This document shows, in pieces, positions 17,819 to 26,947 of a DNA stretch of 64,000 nt. The notes beneath the pieces are model-generated. The model searched no databases. It had not been told where the DNA came from and saw only the letters and a program-made list of their open reading frames with translations. Numbering within the stretch: the first letter of the stretch is position 1; each line of letters begins with the position of its first letter. This DNA is from Paenibacillus cymbidii. GTDB lineage: Bacteria; Bacillota; Bacilli; Paenibacillales; NBRC-103111. A program made the position numbers and the translations under genes. The stretch is from positions 186,001 to 250,000 of the forward strand of contig NZ_SHLX01000005.1 in assembly GCF_004764705.1 (NCBI RefSeq), read 5' to 3'.

Positions 17819-18712
17819 TCATCTCTGCGGCCCGTACAGCTTATACACCGCGCTTACGTCTTCGCCCGCGTAGCCGCGGTCGCACGCTTCCCCGTAGCGG
17901 CTGCGCGCGATCTCCAGCAACGGAACATGCAGGCCGATCGACTCGGCCAATTGCAGCGCCAGACTCAAGTCCTTGTGCATAAGCGCCACGGAGAAATTCG
18001 GTGTATAATCGTTCGCCAGCATCTTCGGGCCTTTGGCCTCCGCCATCCAACTCCTTGCGCCGCCGCCCGCCACCGCCTCCAGGAACAGCCGCGGATCGCC
18101 GCCCGACTGCTCGATCATGCGCACGCTTTCGGCTACGGCAAGCAAATTGATCGCCGCCAGCGTATTGTTCGCCAGCTTCGCGTTGGCGCCCGCTCCGTTG
18201 TCGCCGAAAAACACGGCCTTCTTCCCCATGGCGAGCAGCACGTCCATGCAGACGTCAAGCGTTTCTTGCTTGCCGCCGACGAGGAACGTCAGCACCCCTT
18301 CGATCGCTTGCGGCTCGCTCCCGGTCACCGGGGCATCGAGAAACTCAATGCCGCTGCAGGCCAGCGCTTCGGCCAGGCGCAGGCTCATCTCCGGCGCCAC
18401 CGTGCTGCAATCGGCGACGATTTTCGCTTGGGCGCCTTCCCGTTCCAGGCCACTGATCAGCCCCGCGTCGGCAAAATACACGTCCTCGATCGCTTGATGA
18501 TTGGCCAGCATCGTAAACACCAGCACCGCCCGTTGCGCGACTTCGGCCGGCGAAGACACGACCCTCGCCTGCGGATGAGCTTGAAATTCGGCCGCCTTGG
18601 CCGCATCGCGGTTATAGACGATGACTTCGTAGCCGTGCTTGAGCAAATTGCGGACCATCGGCGCGCCCATCGTGCCAAGACCGATAAAACCGATTGTTTT
18701 TATTGCGCTCAT
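17819..18712 (-). CDS. NAD(P)-dependent beta-hydroxyacid dehydrogenase, GarR/HIBADH family
   Basis: Dehydrogenase of 297 residues for a 3-hydroxyacid such as tartronate semialdehyde/glycerate, 3-hydroxyisobutyrate or a related sugar acid. The cofactor motif IGLGTMGAPM is at residues 10-20, the substrate-binding DAPVTGSEPQAIEGVLTF near residue 120 and the catalytic lysine segment GAGANAKLANN near residue 170, all in expected positions. Start ATG at 18712 is preceded by AGAGAGGTG. It sits alone upstream of the membrane AraC gene on the same strand. In a locus with a putative uronan lyase, reduction of an aldonic or uronic acid breakdown product would make sense, but this is inference. Confidence 0.88.
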   Translation of the reverse strand: MSAIKTIGFIGLGTMGAPMVRNLLKHGYEVIVYNRDAAKAAEFQAHPQARVVSSPAEVAQRAVLVFTMLANHQAIEDVYFADAGLISGLEREGAQAKIVADCSTVAPEMSLRLAEALACSGIEFLDAPVTGSEPQAIEGVLTFLVGGKQETLDVCMDVLLAMGKKAVFFGDNGAGANAKLANNTLAAINLLAVAESVRMIEQSGGDPRLFLEAVAGGGARSWMAEAKGPKMLANDYTPNFSVALMHKDLSLALQLAESIGLHVPLLEIARSRYGEACDRGYAGEDVSAVYKLYGPQR

Positions 18713-19291
18713 GGAGTTTGCACCTCTCTTGTCGGATTGCGATCACTTTATTCTGCCTGCGCAATGGGAAGCCGTCCGTCCTCCCCGGCGATCCCGGGGA
18801 GGAGCGGCAGCAATGTTGTCAGGTTAAGCAATGGTAGCTGTCCCAGCCTACTGTAAGGCTGGAATCGGCCTTATTTCGTCCGACGATCGCCGAAACGCCG
18901 CTGCAAGTTACTATTCACAGCCTGCATAGTCCCGGGCCTCGAAGACACCGTGGAGCAATAGCGGAACGAACTTCCACTAAGGAGTGTTGGAAGGCCAACT
19001 TTGGAGGAATAGCGGAATCTCTTTCCGCTATTGGGTACTCAAAAGGTAACGATGGCGTCATAACAGAACCTCCTTCCACTATACGGTGCTCAACAGCCAA
19101 CTTTGGAGCCATAACGGAATCTCCGTCCGCTTTTTACATGGAATCGTGTCTCAGGAGCAGGGTGACGGTGAATAGTAACCGCTGCAAAGCTAGAATTCCA
19201 AGAAATAAAAACTAAAATTTACTTATTATTACAATATTAGTTTATTAATTTACATTCAAATAAGCAAATCAGTCAATGACCCTCAAACAAG
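18713..19291. other. 579-bp intergenic region: tandem repeat plus AT-rich tail
   Basis: Apart from the 51-bp repeat, the stretch 19195-19265 is strikingly AT-rich compared with the rest of the window and contains an AAACTAA/TTAGTTT inverted repeat. This may act as the terminator of the beta-helix gene that ends at 19292 on the minus strand. No convincing gene is seen. Confidence 0.55.
18949..19140. repeat. 51-bp tandem repeat, four units, each with an AGCGGAA/TTCCGCT palindrome
   Basis: Units start at 18949, 19000, 19051 and 19102; the first three are exactly 51 bases and the fourth is cut off after about 39. Each contains an imperfect inverted repeat of the form ATAGCGGAA-n5-TTCCGCTAT followed by a conserved CAACAGCCAACTTTGGAG-like junction. 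A short minus-strand frame across the array shows a 17-residue periodicity, which is just the 51-bp period translated; I do not call it a gene. Confidence 0.8.
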
Positions 19292-22174
19292 CTAGTGCAG
19301 CTCCGCCGATTCGGTCAAAGGACGTTTGAACGCCATGCTGTCCCATACGAACACTTTGACATAGCTGCCCGGCTGATTCGGTACCGCGACGGACGCTTGC
19401 AGCGTGTTGTTATCGTATTTCTGTATGACCGCCTCCTGGGCCCAGTAGCTCGCAAGTCCGTCCGGCGTGTAGACGGCGGCCACCAGCACCGCCCGCTTAT
19501 GCGTTTCGCTCGAGTTGAGGATGGTGACGGAAGCCGTGACGACTCCCGGTCCGGCCGAGTTGACGACTTGCCCGCTCGCATCGGTGAATACCGGGGATTC
19601 GACGATAAAGGCTTCGCCGACGATCACTTCGGCCGCGTTGCTCGTCAGCGTGTTGCCGCCATAGGTGAAGCTCGCCGTCAGCTGCGCCGTCCCTTGCGCC
19701 TCGCCTTCGATCCGCCCTCCAACACGATCGGCAACCGCCGGATGGTCGCTGACCAGCCCGATGCTTGCTCCGTCCGCGGTCAGATCGATGCGGTTCCCCG
19801 CGGCATCGACGCCGTACACCGCAAACGACATCGATTCGCCCAAGCGCAGCTGACGTTTTTCCGTCTCCAGCTCCAGCGCGACGATATCCTCCAGCCCCAG
19901 CCCTTCGTGATAAATCCATTTGACCGCATCCGCCGCTACTTCACCGTTGGCGTTGTCGCTCACTTGCACGGAACCGGACGTTCCGGATGCGAACCGGTGA
20001 ATGCCGAGCGGCTTCCATGCGCCTCCCGTCGGCCGCTGGTCGACGGCGTACGTTTTGGTCCCGCCGGCGCCGCTTACCGTATACTTGGCGTTGCCGGCGC
20101 GGGAGACCGAGCCGTCCGGCAGATAATAGTAGACGGAATAATAGCCGGCTTCCGGCAGATTGGGCGTCCACGTGACGGTATTGGCGCCCGTGCCGGCGGC
20201 GATCCGCACATAATCGTTCTGGTATGCGAAGCCGCCCGTCGCCGCCGTCCAGCTGCCCGTTACGGCAGCGGCCGCATTGTCCACGGTGACCGCAATGTTG
20301 GTCGTCGCCTGCACCGTCGCGCTGCCGGAGGAGGCATTGCCCGTCGGGTCTTTCGCCACGACATAGAAGGAATAGAGCGTATTCGGCGTCAACCCGCTCA
20401 CCGTATATTCATTGGCGACTTTGACCGAGGCGATGAGGCCGTCCGTGTCCGCGTCGTAAATATCCGCATCCAGCGGCACGCCGCCTTCCGCCGCCTGCCA
20501 CGTCAGCTTCAGCGATTCGTCCGTAACCGCCGAAACCGCGAGCGACGTCGGCGCAGCCGGAGCGACGGTATCGTCGATCGTGCTCGTCGGATCCTCGAAC
20601 ACCCCGATATCGGGAGTGCCGGTGTAGAGCGGGTTGTTCCAGAAATCGCGGCCGCCGTTTGCGGCGACGGACGTACCGGCGCCGAGCAGCGGCGAATTCG
20701 CCCGCAGCTTGTAGCCGAGCACTGTGCCGATGCCGTCCGCGCCTTCGCCCGGAGCGACGAAGCCGGGATCGCCGACGATGTTTTTCACCCCTTGCAAGGG
20801 CGCCGTCTGACCGTAGAACGCGTTATAGTGAAATTTGGGCAGCGCGGGATATTGTTCCGACCCGCCGCCGGTGACATAAAAAATGTTGTTCGTGTACGTC
20901 ACCTTCGGATTGTTGCGGATCGTGAGGCCGGTGCCGATGTCATTGTAGAAAACGTTGTTGTAAATGAGGCCCGTATCGCCCGATGTGTTGATCGTCATGC
21001 CGCTGTTGCCGTTGTGCTTGTCGTTCTGGCTGATGTTGTAGCGGATAATGTTGGAGCCGTTCTGCAGACGGCCCATATCCATGATGAAGCCGCCTTCGTT
21101 GTCATGGGAGTAATTGTACTGGTAAATATGGTCGCCCGAAGTGGCGATATCGGTGTCGAACGCGGCCGAATCGGCCTCGCCGCTCAGCCCCTCGTAATGC
21201 ACCCGGCCGACTTCGTTGTGCTGGAACGTTGCGCCGTCCGTCCGCCATACCCACATGCCGGCGATCCATTTGTAGCCGTGGCCGTATCCGCCCGCATCGA
21301 GACTGACGTTGTATTCGATCAGCGGATTGCTGGTGACGCCCACGCAGATCGCATCGGCGCCATTGTTGAGAATCGTGTTGCCGCTGATGACGACATTCCG
21401 GTTAAAATAGGCTTTGTCGCTTGAGGCCGCATTGATATTGATCCCCATCGTCGACACGTCGTGAATGTAGTTGTCCTCGATCACCAGGTTGTCGAAATAG
21501 GCGAGCGGCTGGCCGGTTTCCCATTCCCAGGCATTGATCTGGATCGCGGCGTTGGCGTTCTTGTTCACATCCTTGTCCTTGCCGTCCGTCGTCGTCACCG
21601 TCGTCTCTCCATTGAGGGACATGCCGGTCACATCGTGGATGTCCATGTTGCGGATCGTGATGTCATGCATCGGCCCCTGATGGAACGCCTTGATCCAGAT
21701 GCCGCTTCTGCGGTAGTAGCCGGTCAAATAGTCGTCGGGAGCGGCCGCCTTGAAGTTGGTCAATTCGAGGTCCTGCAGCGTAATGTACTGCACATTCTCG
21801 AGATTGATCGCGGCATAAGCCGCGTTTGCGTTAATAATCGGCTTCGGCCCCGTTCCGTAGCTGCCGATCACGATCGGATTGCCTGACGCGCCGGAGTTGC
21901 GGATCGCGACCGATCCCGTCCAGGAGCCGCCGGCCTTGAACAAAATCTGGTCGCCGGGCTGGTAATTCGTTTTGGCGTTCACCTTGGCGATCGACTTCCA
22001 CGGCGCGGCCGAGCTCGTTCCGGCGTTGCTGTCGCTGCCGTCTGCGGAATCGACGTAATAGGTCGTGTTCGCCGCCGCGACCCGCGCGGCGGGCGGCACG
22101 ACGAAAACGGCGGCAAACAGCACGAAGGAAACCAAAGCGCAAACCGCAAGTCGCATCGAATGATTTCGTTGCAT
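19292..22174 (-). CDS. Secreted right-handed beta-helix protein with FnIII and golvesin-like domains
   Basis: Exported protein of 960 residues. A signal peptide (basic MQRNHSMR then a long hydrophobic run ending near AARVAAA) is followed by YYVDSADGSDSNAGTSSAAPWKS-like opening typical of secreted beta-helix lyases. Right-handed beta-helix repeats rich in Asn (NGADAICVGV, NPLIEYNVS, NIIRYNISQN) extend to about residue 530. Next come a fibronectin type III domain (APAAPTSLAVSAVTD), a golvesin/xanthan-lyase-type carbohydrate-binding domain (GYYSVYYYLPDG, ADAVKW) and a C-terminal Ig-like region. The ATG at 22174 has GAGGAGGG in front. No cell-wall anchor is seen. The fold suggests a polysaccharide lyase, epimerase or glycosidase on plant or microbial glycans; catalytic residues cannot be assigned by eye. 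It is the distal gene of the secreted-protein cluster. Confidence 0.85.
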   Translation of the reverse strand: MQRNHSMRLAVCALVSFVLFAAVFVVPPAARVAAANTTYYVDSADGSDSNAGTSSAAPWKSIAKVNAKTNYQPGDQILFKAGGSWTGSVAIRNSGASGNPIVIGSYGTGPKPIINANAAYAAINLENVQYITLQDLELTNFKAAAPDDYLTGYYRRSGIWIKAFHQGPMHDITIRNMDIHDVTGMSLNGETTVTTTDGKDKDVNKNANAAIQINAWEWETGQPLAYFDNLVIEDNYIHDVSTMGININAASSDKAYFNRNVVISGNTILNNGADAICVGVTSNPLIEYNVSLDAGGYGHGYKWIAGMWVWRTDGATFQHNEVGRVHYEGLSGEADSAAFDTDIATSGDHIYQYNYSHDNEGGFIMDMGRLQNGSNIIRYNISQNDKHNGNSGMTINTSGDTGLIYNNVFYNDIGTGLTIRNNPKVTYTNNIFYVTGGGSEQYPALPKFHYNAFYGQTAPLQGVKNIVGDPGFVAPGEGADGIGTVLGYKLRANSPLLGAGTSVAANGGRDFWNNPLYTGTPDIGVFEDPTSTIDDTVAPAAPTSLAVSAVTDESLKLTWQAAEGGVPLDADIYDADTDGLIASVKVANEYTVSGLTPNTLYSFYVVAKDPTGNASSGSATVQATTNIAVTVDNAAAAVTGSWTAATGGFAYQNDYVRIAAGTGANTVTWTPNLPEAGYYSVYYYLPDGSVSRAGNAKYTVSGAGGTKTYAVDQRPTGGAWKPLGIHRFASGTSGSVQVSDNANGEVAADAVKWIYHEGLGLEDIVALELETEKRQLRLGESMSFAVYGVDAAGNRIDLTADGASIGLVSDHPAVADRVGGRIEGEAQGTAQLTASFTYGGNTLTSNAAEVIVGEAFIVESPVFTDASGQVVNSAGPGVVTASVTILNSSETHKRAVLVAAVYTPDGLASYWAQEAVIQKYDNNTLQASVAVPNQPGSYVKVFVWDSMAFKRPLTESAELH

Positions 22175-22244
22175 CGTTACCCTCCTCATCGTATGGAAGA
22201 TCATGTGGCATTGGGCCGGCATCGTCGGCCGTCGGGCTGATAGG

Positions 22245-25200
22245 TTATTCGTACGTGAAGGTGAACGTCGCCGTCTGCGGCAGCACGACGCCCTCGCCGC
22301 CGACACTGACCGTATACGTGCCGTTATCGGACGCATCGCCATGCAGCGAGTACTGGAATGTGAAGTGGCCGGACCCGTCCGATTCGGTCTGGTCGATATG
22401 GGTGACGACGCCCTGCGGATTGGTTACGGTCATGCCGACGAACGCATGTGTGGCGCCATACGTCTGACCGCTCACCGTCACCAGCTGCGTGGCGTTGTTG
22501 ACGGAAGCCGTCACCGCCAGATCCGCCGACGGTGCGCTCGTCAGCTCGAACGCCGCATTGCCCCACAGCCCGCGCGACTTTTTGCTCGCTTCGCCGGTCG
22601 TCGTCCAGCCCCACTGCCCTCTGCTCGCATAACCGCCGTCGCTGAGCACGGCGTTCATGATCAGCGGCGCGCCCTCCCAAGGCCGCTCGAAACCGAGCGC
22701 CGCAAGCGGTATGGCCGCTTCCATCACATACCCTTTGCCGCCCGCGTCCGGCTTGATTTCCATAAATATCGTCGGGAACGTGTTAACGCCGTTCGTCTGC
22801 AGGTAAGACTGGTACCCGTAGTCGACGCCGCTGCCAAGCACGATTTGCCTGTCGCTCGGCAGCATCGTGCCGGTTCGGTCCGGATACGTCGTGAAGTCGA
22901 GGTCCTCGTCGCCGATAAACAGCTCCAGCACGTCGCCATTCCAGATCGATGCGCCGGTTCTGACGTTTTTCATCGGCGTCGGATCCTTCACCTTGGCGGC
23001 GACATACAGATGCTCGGCATCGTATTTCATATACACGTCGGCGCTGTGCCGCTGGCCGTCATTGTCGACGACGCCGGCGATCTTGATCAGCTCGCTGCCG
23101 GCCCATTCGCCGAGCGGATTGCCGGAGCCATCGGTGGCCACGACGCCGTCGATCGCAATCGGCTGACTTGCTTGACGGATGACGATATCGGTGTCGATCG
23201 GCGCCGTTGTCGCCTCCGGACCATAGGCGAACGCCAGCTTGGTCAAGTACGGGAAGCCGCCGGACACCGCCGGCAGTCTCACTTGAATGTACTTGACGCC
23301 GTCCGGCAAATAGTTGGCTTGCAGCACGTCGGGAATACTGTTGTTCGCCGAGGTGCCGAACGCCGGATGCTTGTAAATGCCTGCCGCATTATAACGCGTA
23401 TAGGTCACTCCGTCCGCGGAGGTCCAGATTTCGAAGGCGTTGCCCGGCAGGCTCTGGTAGTAGTAGCCTTCCATATAGGCCGATTTGAAATCTTTCCCTT
23501 CCGGCGCCCGGTAGATCATTTCCGCCGAAGCCGCTGTCGATACCACCCGCTTGAAGTAGGTCGTCGTACCGAACGTGCGGATCGTGGACAGACTCGTTGC
23601 CGGATCCAGGGTGACCGCCTGCAAATTGGCGGTGCCGGTCCCCGCGGCGAACCGGGAGAAGTCGGCCGCCCGGTCGACGATATAGCCGTCGTAGCCCGGC
23701 GTTTCGGAGGAGGCGCTGTCCAGCGTGACGGTGTCGATGCGAAAATCGGCTGCCGCGCCGGTGCTGCCGAAATAACCGGCGGCCGGCAGCAGGATGCGAA
23801 TGTACTGCGTTCCGGACGGCAGCGCGGCCGACTCGTAGGTCGCTTTCACGTTCTGCACGCCGCTCATCAGATCGGGGCTCAGCTTGCGCACAAGCGTGAT
23901 CGGCACGCTGCCCGTAAAGGTGCCGCTCGGACTGTCGAACGTTGCGGCATACGCCTGCAGTTCGTCCGGCGCGGCGAACGTTAACGCCCACTTGTTGTAG
24001 GTGACGTCAATCGCCACTCGCTTGAACGCGCTCGACGTATAATACGCCAGCTCGCCGCCGATTCCGATTATGCTGCCCGCGGAAGCCGTGACGGCACGAT
24101 AGCTGAACGCGTGCGACAGCCCGCTGGCGTCATCGATAAACCGGCCGTTCGCGTCGAAGGCCACTTCGCTGCCGTTGACCGTGCCCGCCGGGACGCCGAT
24201 GAAAACCGGAGCGCTCAGGACGGCCGAACCCGCCGTCGTGCCGGCTGCGGCGACCGGCGTCACCTCGAACAGCACATAATGCCCCGCATCGGCCGAAGCG
24301 ACAACATGCGCAAGCGACGTCTCCCCCGCAATCGCCGTCCGATTCGAACCGTCGGGCAGCGTTGCCCGGTACCATTGGAAGCTGCTTGCGCCTTCCGCGT
24401 CCGCTTCCGCATCCTGGTACGTGTAAACGCCCGTCAGCGTCTGACCGACGGCGGCCGTTCCGGTAATGCCGACATTGTCCGCCGTCGGCGGCTCGTTTAC
24501 CGGATCCTGCGGCGCCGTGCTGCGGATGTCGAGGTCATCGACGCCGAACGTGCCGGACTGGTAGCGATACGAGGCGAACGTATAGCTCGCGATGGCGGAC
24601 GCCGTCTTCAGCAGCGAAACGCCCGTCGCCGTCGCTACCGGCGTACCGTCGATCGATACGCTGTACGTTTGCGCCGCCATATCGGCATCGACGCGAATGT
24701 CGTACCATTGGTTCGCCGCATAGCCGCTCAGCAGCGTGCTTTTCCCGCTGCTTCCCACCCGCCGCGACAGCTTGTTGCCGTCGAACAGCAGCTCGATCAC
24801 CTTGTCGCCGGTGCCGTCCTTCAGCGTCAGGAAATACCCTTCGGCGTTCGTCTGCGCCGCAAACACGCGCAGATTCGCGGTGAACGAAGCGGCGATGGCG
24901 GTGCCGAACGTGTAGGTCGCCGTATTCGCCGTGCTGTTGGCGTTTTCCGTCGTGGCCAAGTAGCGGTTGCCGCCCGCATCCTGGACCGCAACAAGATTCG
25001 CGCCGGTTGTGGCCGTCCAGCCTGCCGGCACTTGTCCGGTCGTCGTAAGCTGGAAGTCCTCCGACAGGTAGGTAGTCGTCAGCACCCGCACCGGCGCGCT
25101 GAACGCGGCGTCGCCTTGCGCGGTGCCTGTCGACGCGACCGGCGTCACCCCGAACAGCACATAGCGGCCTTCGTCCTCCCTCGTCACGGTGTAGCTCAAC

Positions 25201-26048
25201 GCCGTGGCGCCCGCGATAGCCGTGCGGTCCGAGCCGTCCGCGAACGTCGCCCGGTACCATTGGAACACGGACGTCCCTTGCGCATCCGCTTCCGCGTCGG
25301 CGTACGTATACGTGCCGGTCAGCAGGCGGCCGGTTTCCGCCGTACCGGAGATAGTGACATTGCCCGCCGTCGGCGCCGCGTTGACGGGAGGCTCCGCGCC
25401 GCTGTCGGCGGAGACGGCAAGATCGTCGACATAGAACGTGCCGGCCTGGTACCGGTAGGTCGAAAAAGAATACATGTCGATTGCGGCGGCGTTCACAAGC
25501 AGCGGCGCAGCGGAAACGACCTGCACGCTGTCTATCCAAACGTCATACGTGTGCGCCGCAAGGTCGACGACCGCTTTCACCTGATACCATTGATTCGCCG
25601 TATACGACTGCAGCCAGCTCTTCGTGTTGCCGGCCATCCGCCGCGAAATATGGCTGCCGTCGAACAACAGCTCGATCACCTTGTCGCCGGCGCCGTCCTT
25701 CAGGACCAGAAAATAAGCTTCCGCATTCGTTTGCTTGGCGAGCACGCGCATTTCGACCGCAACCGTGCCCGCAAGCGACGGCGTAAAGGCGTAGGTGGCG
25801 GTATTTGCCGTCGAGTTGGCCGTTTCCGTCGACGCCATGTATTTGCCGTTGCCGCTCGATTCAGCCACCGCCACCGCATTCGCCCCGGTGCTCGCCGTCC
25901 AGCCTGCCGGCATTTGTCCGACGGCGATAGTTTCGAAGTCCTGTGCGTAAACGCTTTCATAATCGGCGTTTACCGGCGGCCCCGACAGCGGCATCCATAC
26001 CGACAACGCCAAAACAGCCGCAAGCACGATGTTGACCAGCTTCTTCAT
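22245..26048 (-). CDS. Secreted multidomain CBM9-type carbohydrate-binding protein
   Basis: Exported protein of 1267 residues with a Gram-positive signal peptide (MKKLVN, hydrophobic core, cleavage after about VNA). The N-terminal half contains two homologous blocks of about 250 residues, each a LamG/DUF1080-like sandwich (starting at QDFETIAVGQ and EDFQLTTTGQ) plus an Ig-like domain (FQWYRATFADGS and FQWYRATLPDGS). The middle has discoidin-like strands. A family 9 carbohydrate-binding domain covers about residues 905-1150 (QPIAIDGVV, VYMKYDAEHLYVAAKV, DVLELFIG), followed by an Ig-like tail. GAGG is seven bases before the ATG at 26048; a longer frame lacks support. Gene spacing to the beta-helix gene (70 bases) and the chaperone-like gene (34 bases) implies one operon. 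No catalytic domain is recognised; it may tether the cell or enzymes to a polysaccharide. Confidence 0.85.
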   Translation of the reverse strand: MKKLVNIVLAAVLALSVWMPLSGPPVNADYESVYAQDFETIAVGQMPAGWTASTGANAVAVAESSGNGKYMASTETANSTANTATYAFTPSLAGTVAVEMRVLAKQTNAEAYFLVLKDGAGDKVIELLFDGSHISRRMAGNTKSWLQSYTANQWYQVKAVVDLAAHTYDVWIDSVQVVSAAPLLVNAAAIDMYSFSTYRYQAGTFYVDDLAVSADSGAEPPVNAAPTAGNVTISGTAETGRLLTGTYTYADAEADAQGTSVFQWYRATFADGSDRTAIAGATALSYTVTREDEGRYVLFGVTPVASTGTAQGDAAFSAPVRVLTTTYLSEDFQLTTTGQVPAGWTATTGANLVAVQDAGGNRYLATTENANSTANTATYTFGTAIAASFTANLRVFAAQTNAEGYFLTLKDGTGDKVIELLFDGNKLSRRVGSSGKSTLLSGYAANQWYDIRVDADMAAQTYSVSIDGTPVATATGVSLLKTASAIASYTFASYRYQSGTFGVDDLDIRSTAPQDPVNEPPTADNVGITGTAAVGQTLTGVYTYQDAEADAEGASSFQWYRATLPDGSNRTAIAGETSLAHVVASADAGHYVLFEVTPVAAAGTTAGSAVLSAPVFIGVPAGTVNGSEVAFDANGRFIDDASGLSHAFSYRAVTASAGSIIGIGGELAYYTSSAFKRVAIDVTYNKWALTFAAPDELQAYAATFDSPSGTFTGSVPITLVRKLSPDLMSGVQNVKATYESAALPSGTQYIRILLPAAGYFGSTGAAADFRIDTVTLDSASSETPGYDGYIVDRAADFSRFAAGTGTANLQAVTLDPATSLSTIRTFGTTTYFKRVVSTAASAEMIYRAPEGKDFKSAYMEGYYYQSLPGNAFEIWTSADGVTYTRYNAAGIYKHPAFGTSANNSIPDVLQANYLPDGVKYIQVRLPAVSGGFPYLTKLAFAYGPEATTAPIDTDIVIRQASQPIAIDGVVATDGSGNPLGEWAGSELIKIAGVVDNDGQRHSADVYMKYDAEHLYVAAKVKDPTPMKNVRTGASIWNGDVLELFIGDEDLDFTTYPDRTGTMLPSDRQIVLGSGVDYGYQSYLQTNGVNTFPTIFMEIKPDAGGKGYVMEAAIPLAALGFERPWEGAPLIMNAVLSDGGYASRGQWGWTTTGEASKKSRGLWGNAAFELTSAPSADLAVTASVNNATQLVTVSGQTYGATHAFVGMTVTNPQGVVTHIDQTESDGSGHFTFQYSLHGDASDNGTYTVSVGGEGVVLPQTATFTFTYE

Positions 26049-26082
26049 CCGTACACCTCTTCCCGCTCGTAATAAACTGCCA

Positions 26083-26730
26083 TTACCAGAGCCGCTTCGC
26101 ATCGAGAGTTCGCAGCAACGCCTCATTTACGTTCACCTCCGCCCGCTTCGCCTCGTCTTCCGCGACCCGGGCGAACGCCGCGTCTCCCAGCTTCTTGCCG
26201 AGCTGCTGCCTAAGATCGGCCAGCTTCCGCTCGTAGTAGGCGGCTTCCTCCCATTGCTTCGGTCCGTAGATCGGCCTTCCGTGCGCGATTTCCTCCTTTC
26301 TTCTTGCATTTTCGGTGCGGAGCTCCTGCAGGAAAGCGGCATAGCTCGCATCGGCCAGCAGCCCGTTCTCCTTGCCGAGCAGCTGCAGCGTCTTGATGCC
26401 CACCGCCGTGCGCAGCGCCTCCTCCTTGAGTTTCTCCAGCGGGGTTTCGCCGGCATACGATCGCGTCCAGAAGTCCTTGTCGTCCGCCGCCTCGTATTTC
26501 CCCTGAAAATAGGCAAATACGCCGGCCCGTTCCGTCCGCACAATCGCCTTGTACTCCCGCAGCTCGAGCGGTTCCCCGTTGACGGTGGCGACGGCGGCGG
26601 TTGCTTCGTCCCGGCTGTCATCCCGGCTGCCCGGCGCCTTGCTTGCGGAGACGCCAAACGCAATCGCAAAGCCGAGGACGGCGAACAAGGCCCAACCGGC
26701 CGCCGTTTTGCCGGTCCGCGAAAAAGTCAT
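26083..26730 (-). CDS. SurA-N-like membrane-anchored chaperone without PPIase domain
   Basis: Protein of 215 residues: an uncleaved-looking membrane segment at about residues 10-30, then the segment ATVNGEPLELREYK that opens SurA/PrsA-type chaperone domains, and a highly charged helical body. No parvulin (peptidyl-prolyl isomerase) domain follows, since the protein ends at the point where one would begin. There is no lipobox Cys, so it is probably anchored by the N-terminal helix facing outward. AAGGAGGTG lies directly before the ATG at 26730. It is the first gene ahead of two very large secreted beta-rich proteins and may help them fold outside the membrane; that role is inference from homology and position. 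Confidence 0.72.
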   Translation of the reverse strand: MTFSRTGKTAAGWALFAVLGFAIAFGVSASKAPGSRDDSRDEATAAVATVNGEPLELREYKAIVRTERAGVFAYFQGKYEAADDKDFWTRSYAGETPLEKLKEEALRTAVGIKTLQLLGKENGLLADASYAAFLQELRTENARRKEEIAHGRPIYGPKQWEEAAYYERKLADLRQQLGKKLGDAAFARVAEDEAKRAEVNVNEALLRTLDAKRLW

Positions 26731-26766
26731 GATCCGACACCTCCTTTCTCCGCGCCATGATCGCCG

Positions 26767-26802
26767 GACCGCCTCCCACTTTAGCAAACGGGGGAGGCGG
26801 TC
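26767..26802 (-). other. Strong hairpin upstream of the chaperone-like gene
   Basis: Arms GACCGCCTCCC (26767-26777) and GGGAGGCGGTC (26792-26802) are perfectly complementary. No T-run follows on the minus strand; it would lie in the 5' leader of the chaperone-like mRNA and could stabilise it or regulate its translation. Confidence 0.5.
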
Positions 26803-26803
26803 A

Positions 26804-26839
26804 TCTATAGGATTCCATGATGCAACCATACGATTTTGT
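26804..26839 (-). promoter_or_regulatory. Candidate promoter and regulator half-site for the secreted-protein operon
   Basis: On the minus strand TATAGA (26804-26809) resembles a -10 box. CGATTTTGT at 26831-26839 (plus reading) repeats the core of the 24-bp element found at 30531 and 34078. This could place the secreted proteins under the same response regulator as the importer. The match covers only one half of the element. Confidence 0.35.
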
Positions 26840-26903
26840 CACTTCATGGCGCCGGCATAGGCGAAATGTTCCGCCTGCGGCCATCCTTTCCGCTCACGGA
26901 CAA

Positions 26904-26929
26904 GCGGCTCCGCAACTTGCCGGAGCCGC
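26904..26929 (-). terminator. Hairpin after the third binding-protein gene
   Basis: GCGGCTCCG (26904-26912) and CGGAGCCGC (26921-26929) form a 9-bp stem 19 bases after the stop at 26948. The following T content is low, so partial readthrough into the secreted-protein genes is possible. Confidence 0.45.
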
Positions 26930-26947
26930 CAAACGCTTTCGATCCGC

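Noticed and set aside
18915..19112. Open frame of 65 codons with 17-residue repeats on the minus strand
   Set aside because: The periodicity is fully explained by the 51-bp DNA tandem repeat; there is no ribosome binding site and the palindromic units look non-coding.
19195..19265. AT-rich stretch as a replication origin or attachment site
   Set aside because: Too short, with no repeated DnaA boxes, recombinase gene or flanking direct repeats.
19295..21424. 709-codon plus-strand frame opposite the beta-helix gene
   Set aside because: Arg-rich composition without domain signs; the antisense of the Asn/Thr-rich beta-helix coding sequence explains it.
24111..26072. 653-codon plus-strand frame opposite the CBM9 gene
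   Set aside because: Same reason: Arg/His-rich repeats mirror the duplicated domains on the real coding strand.
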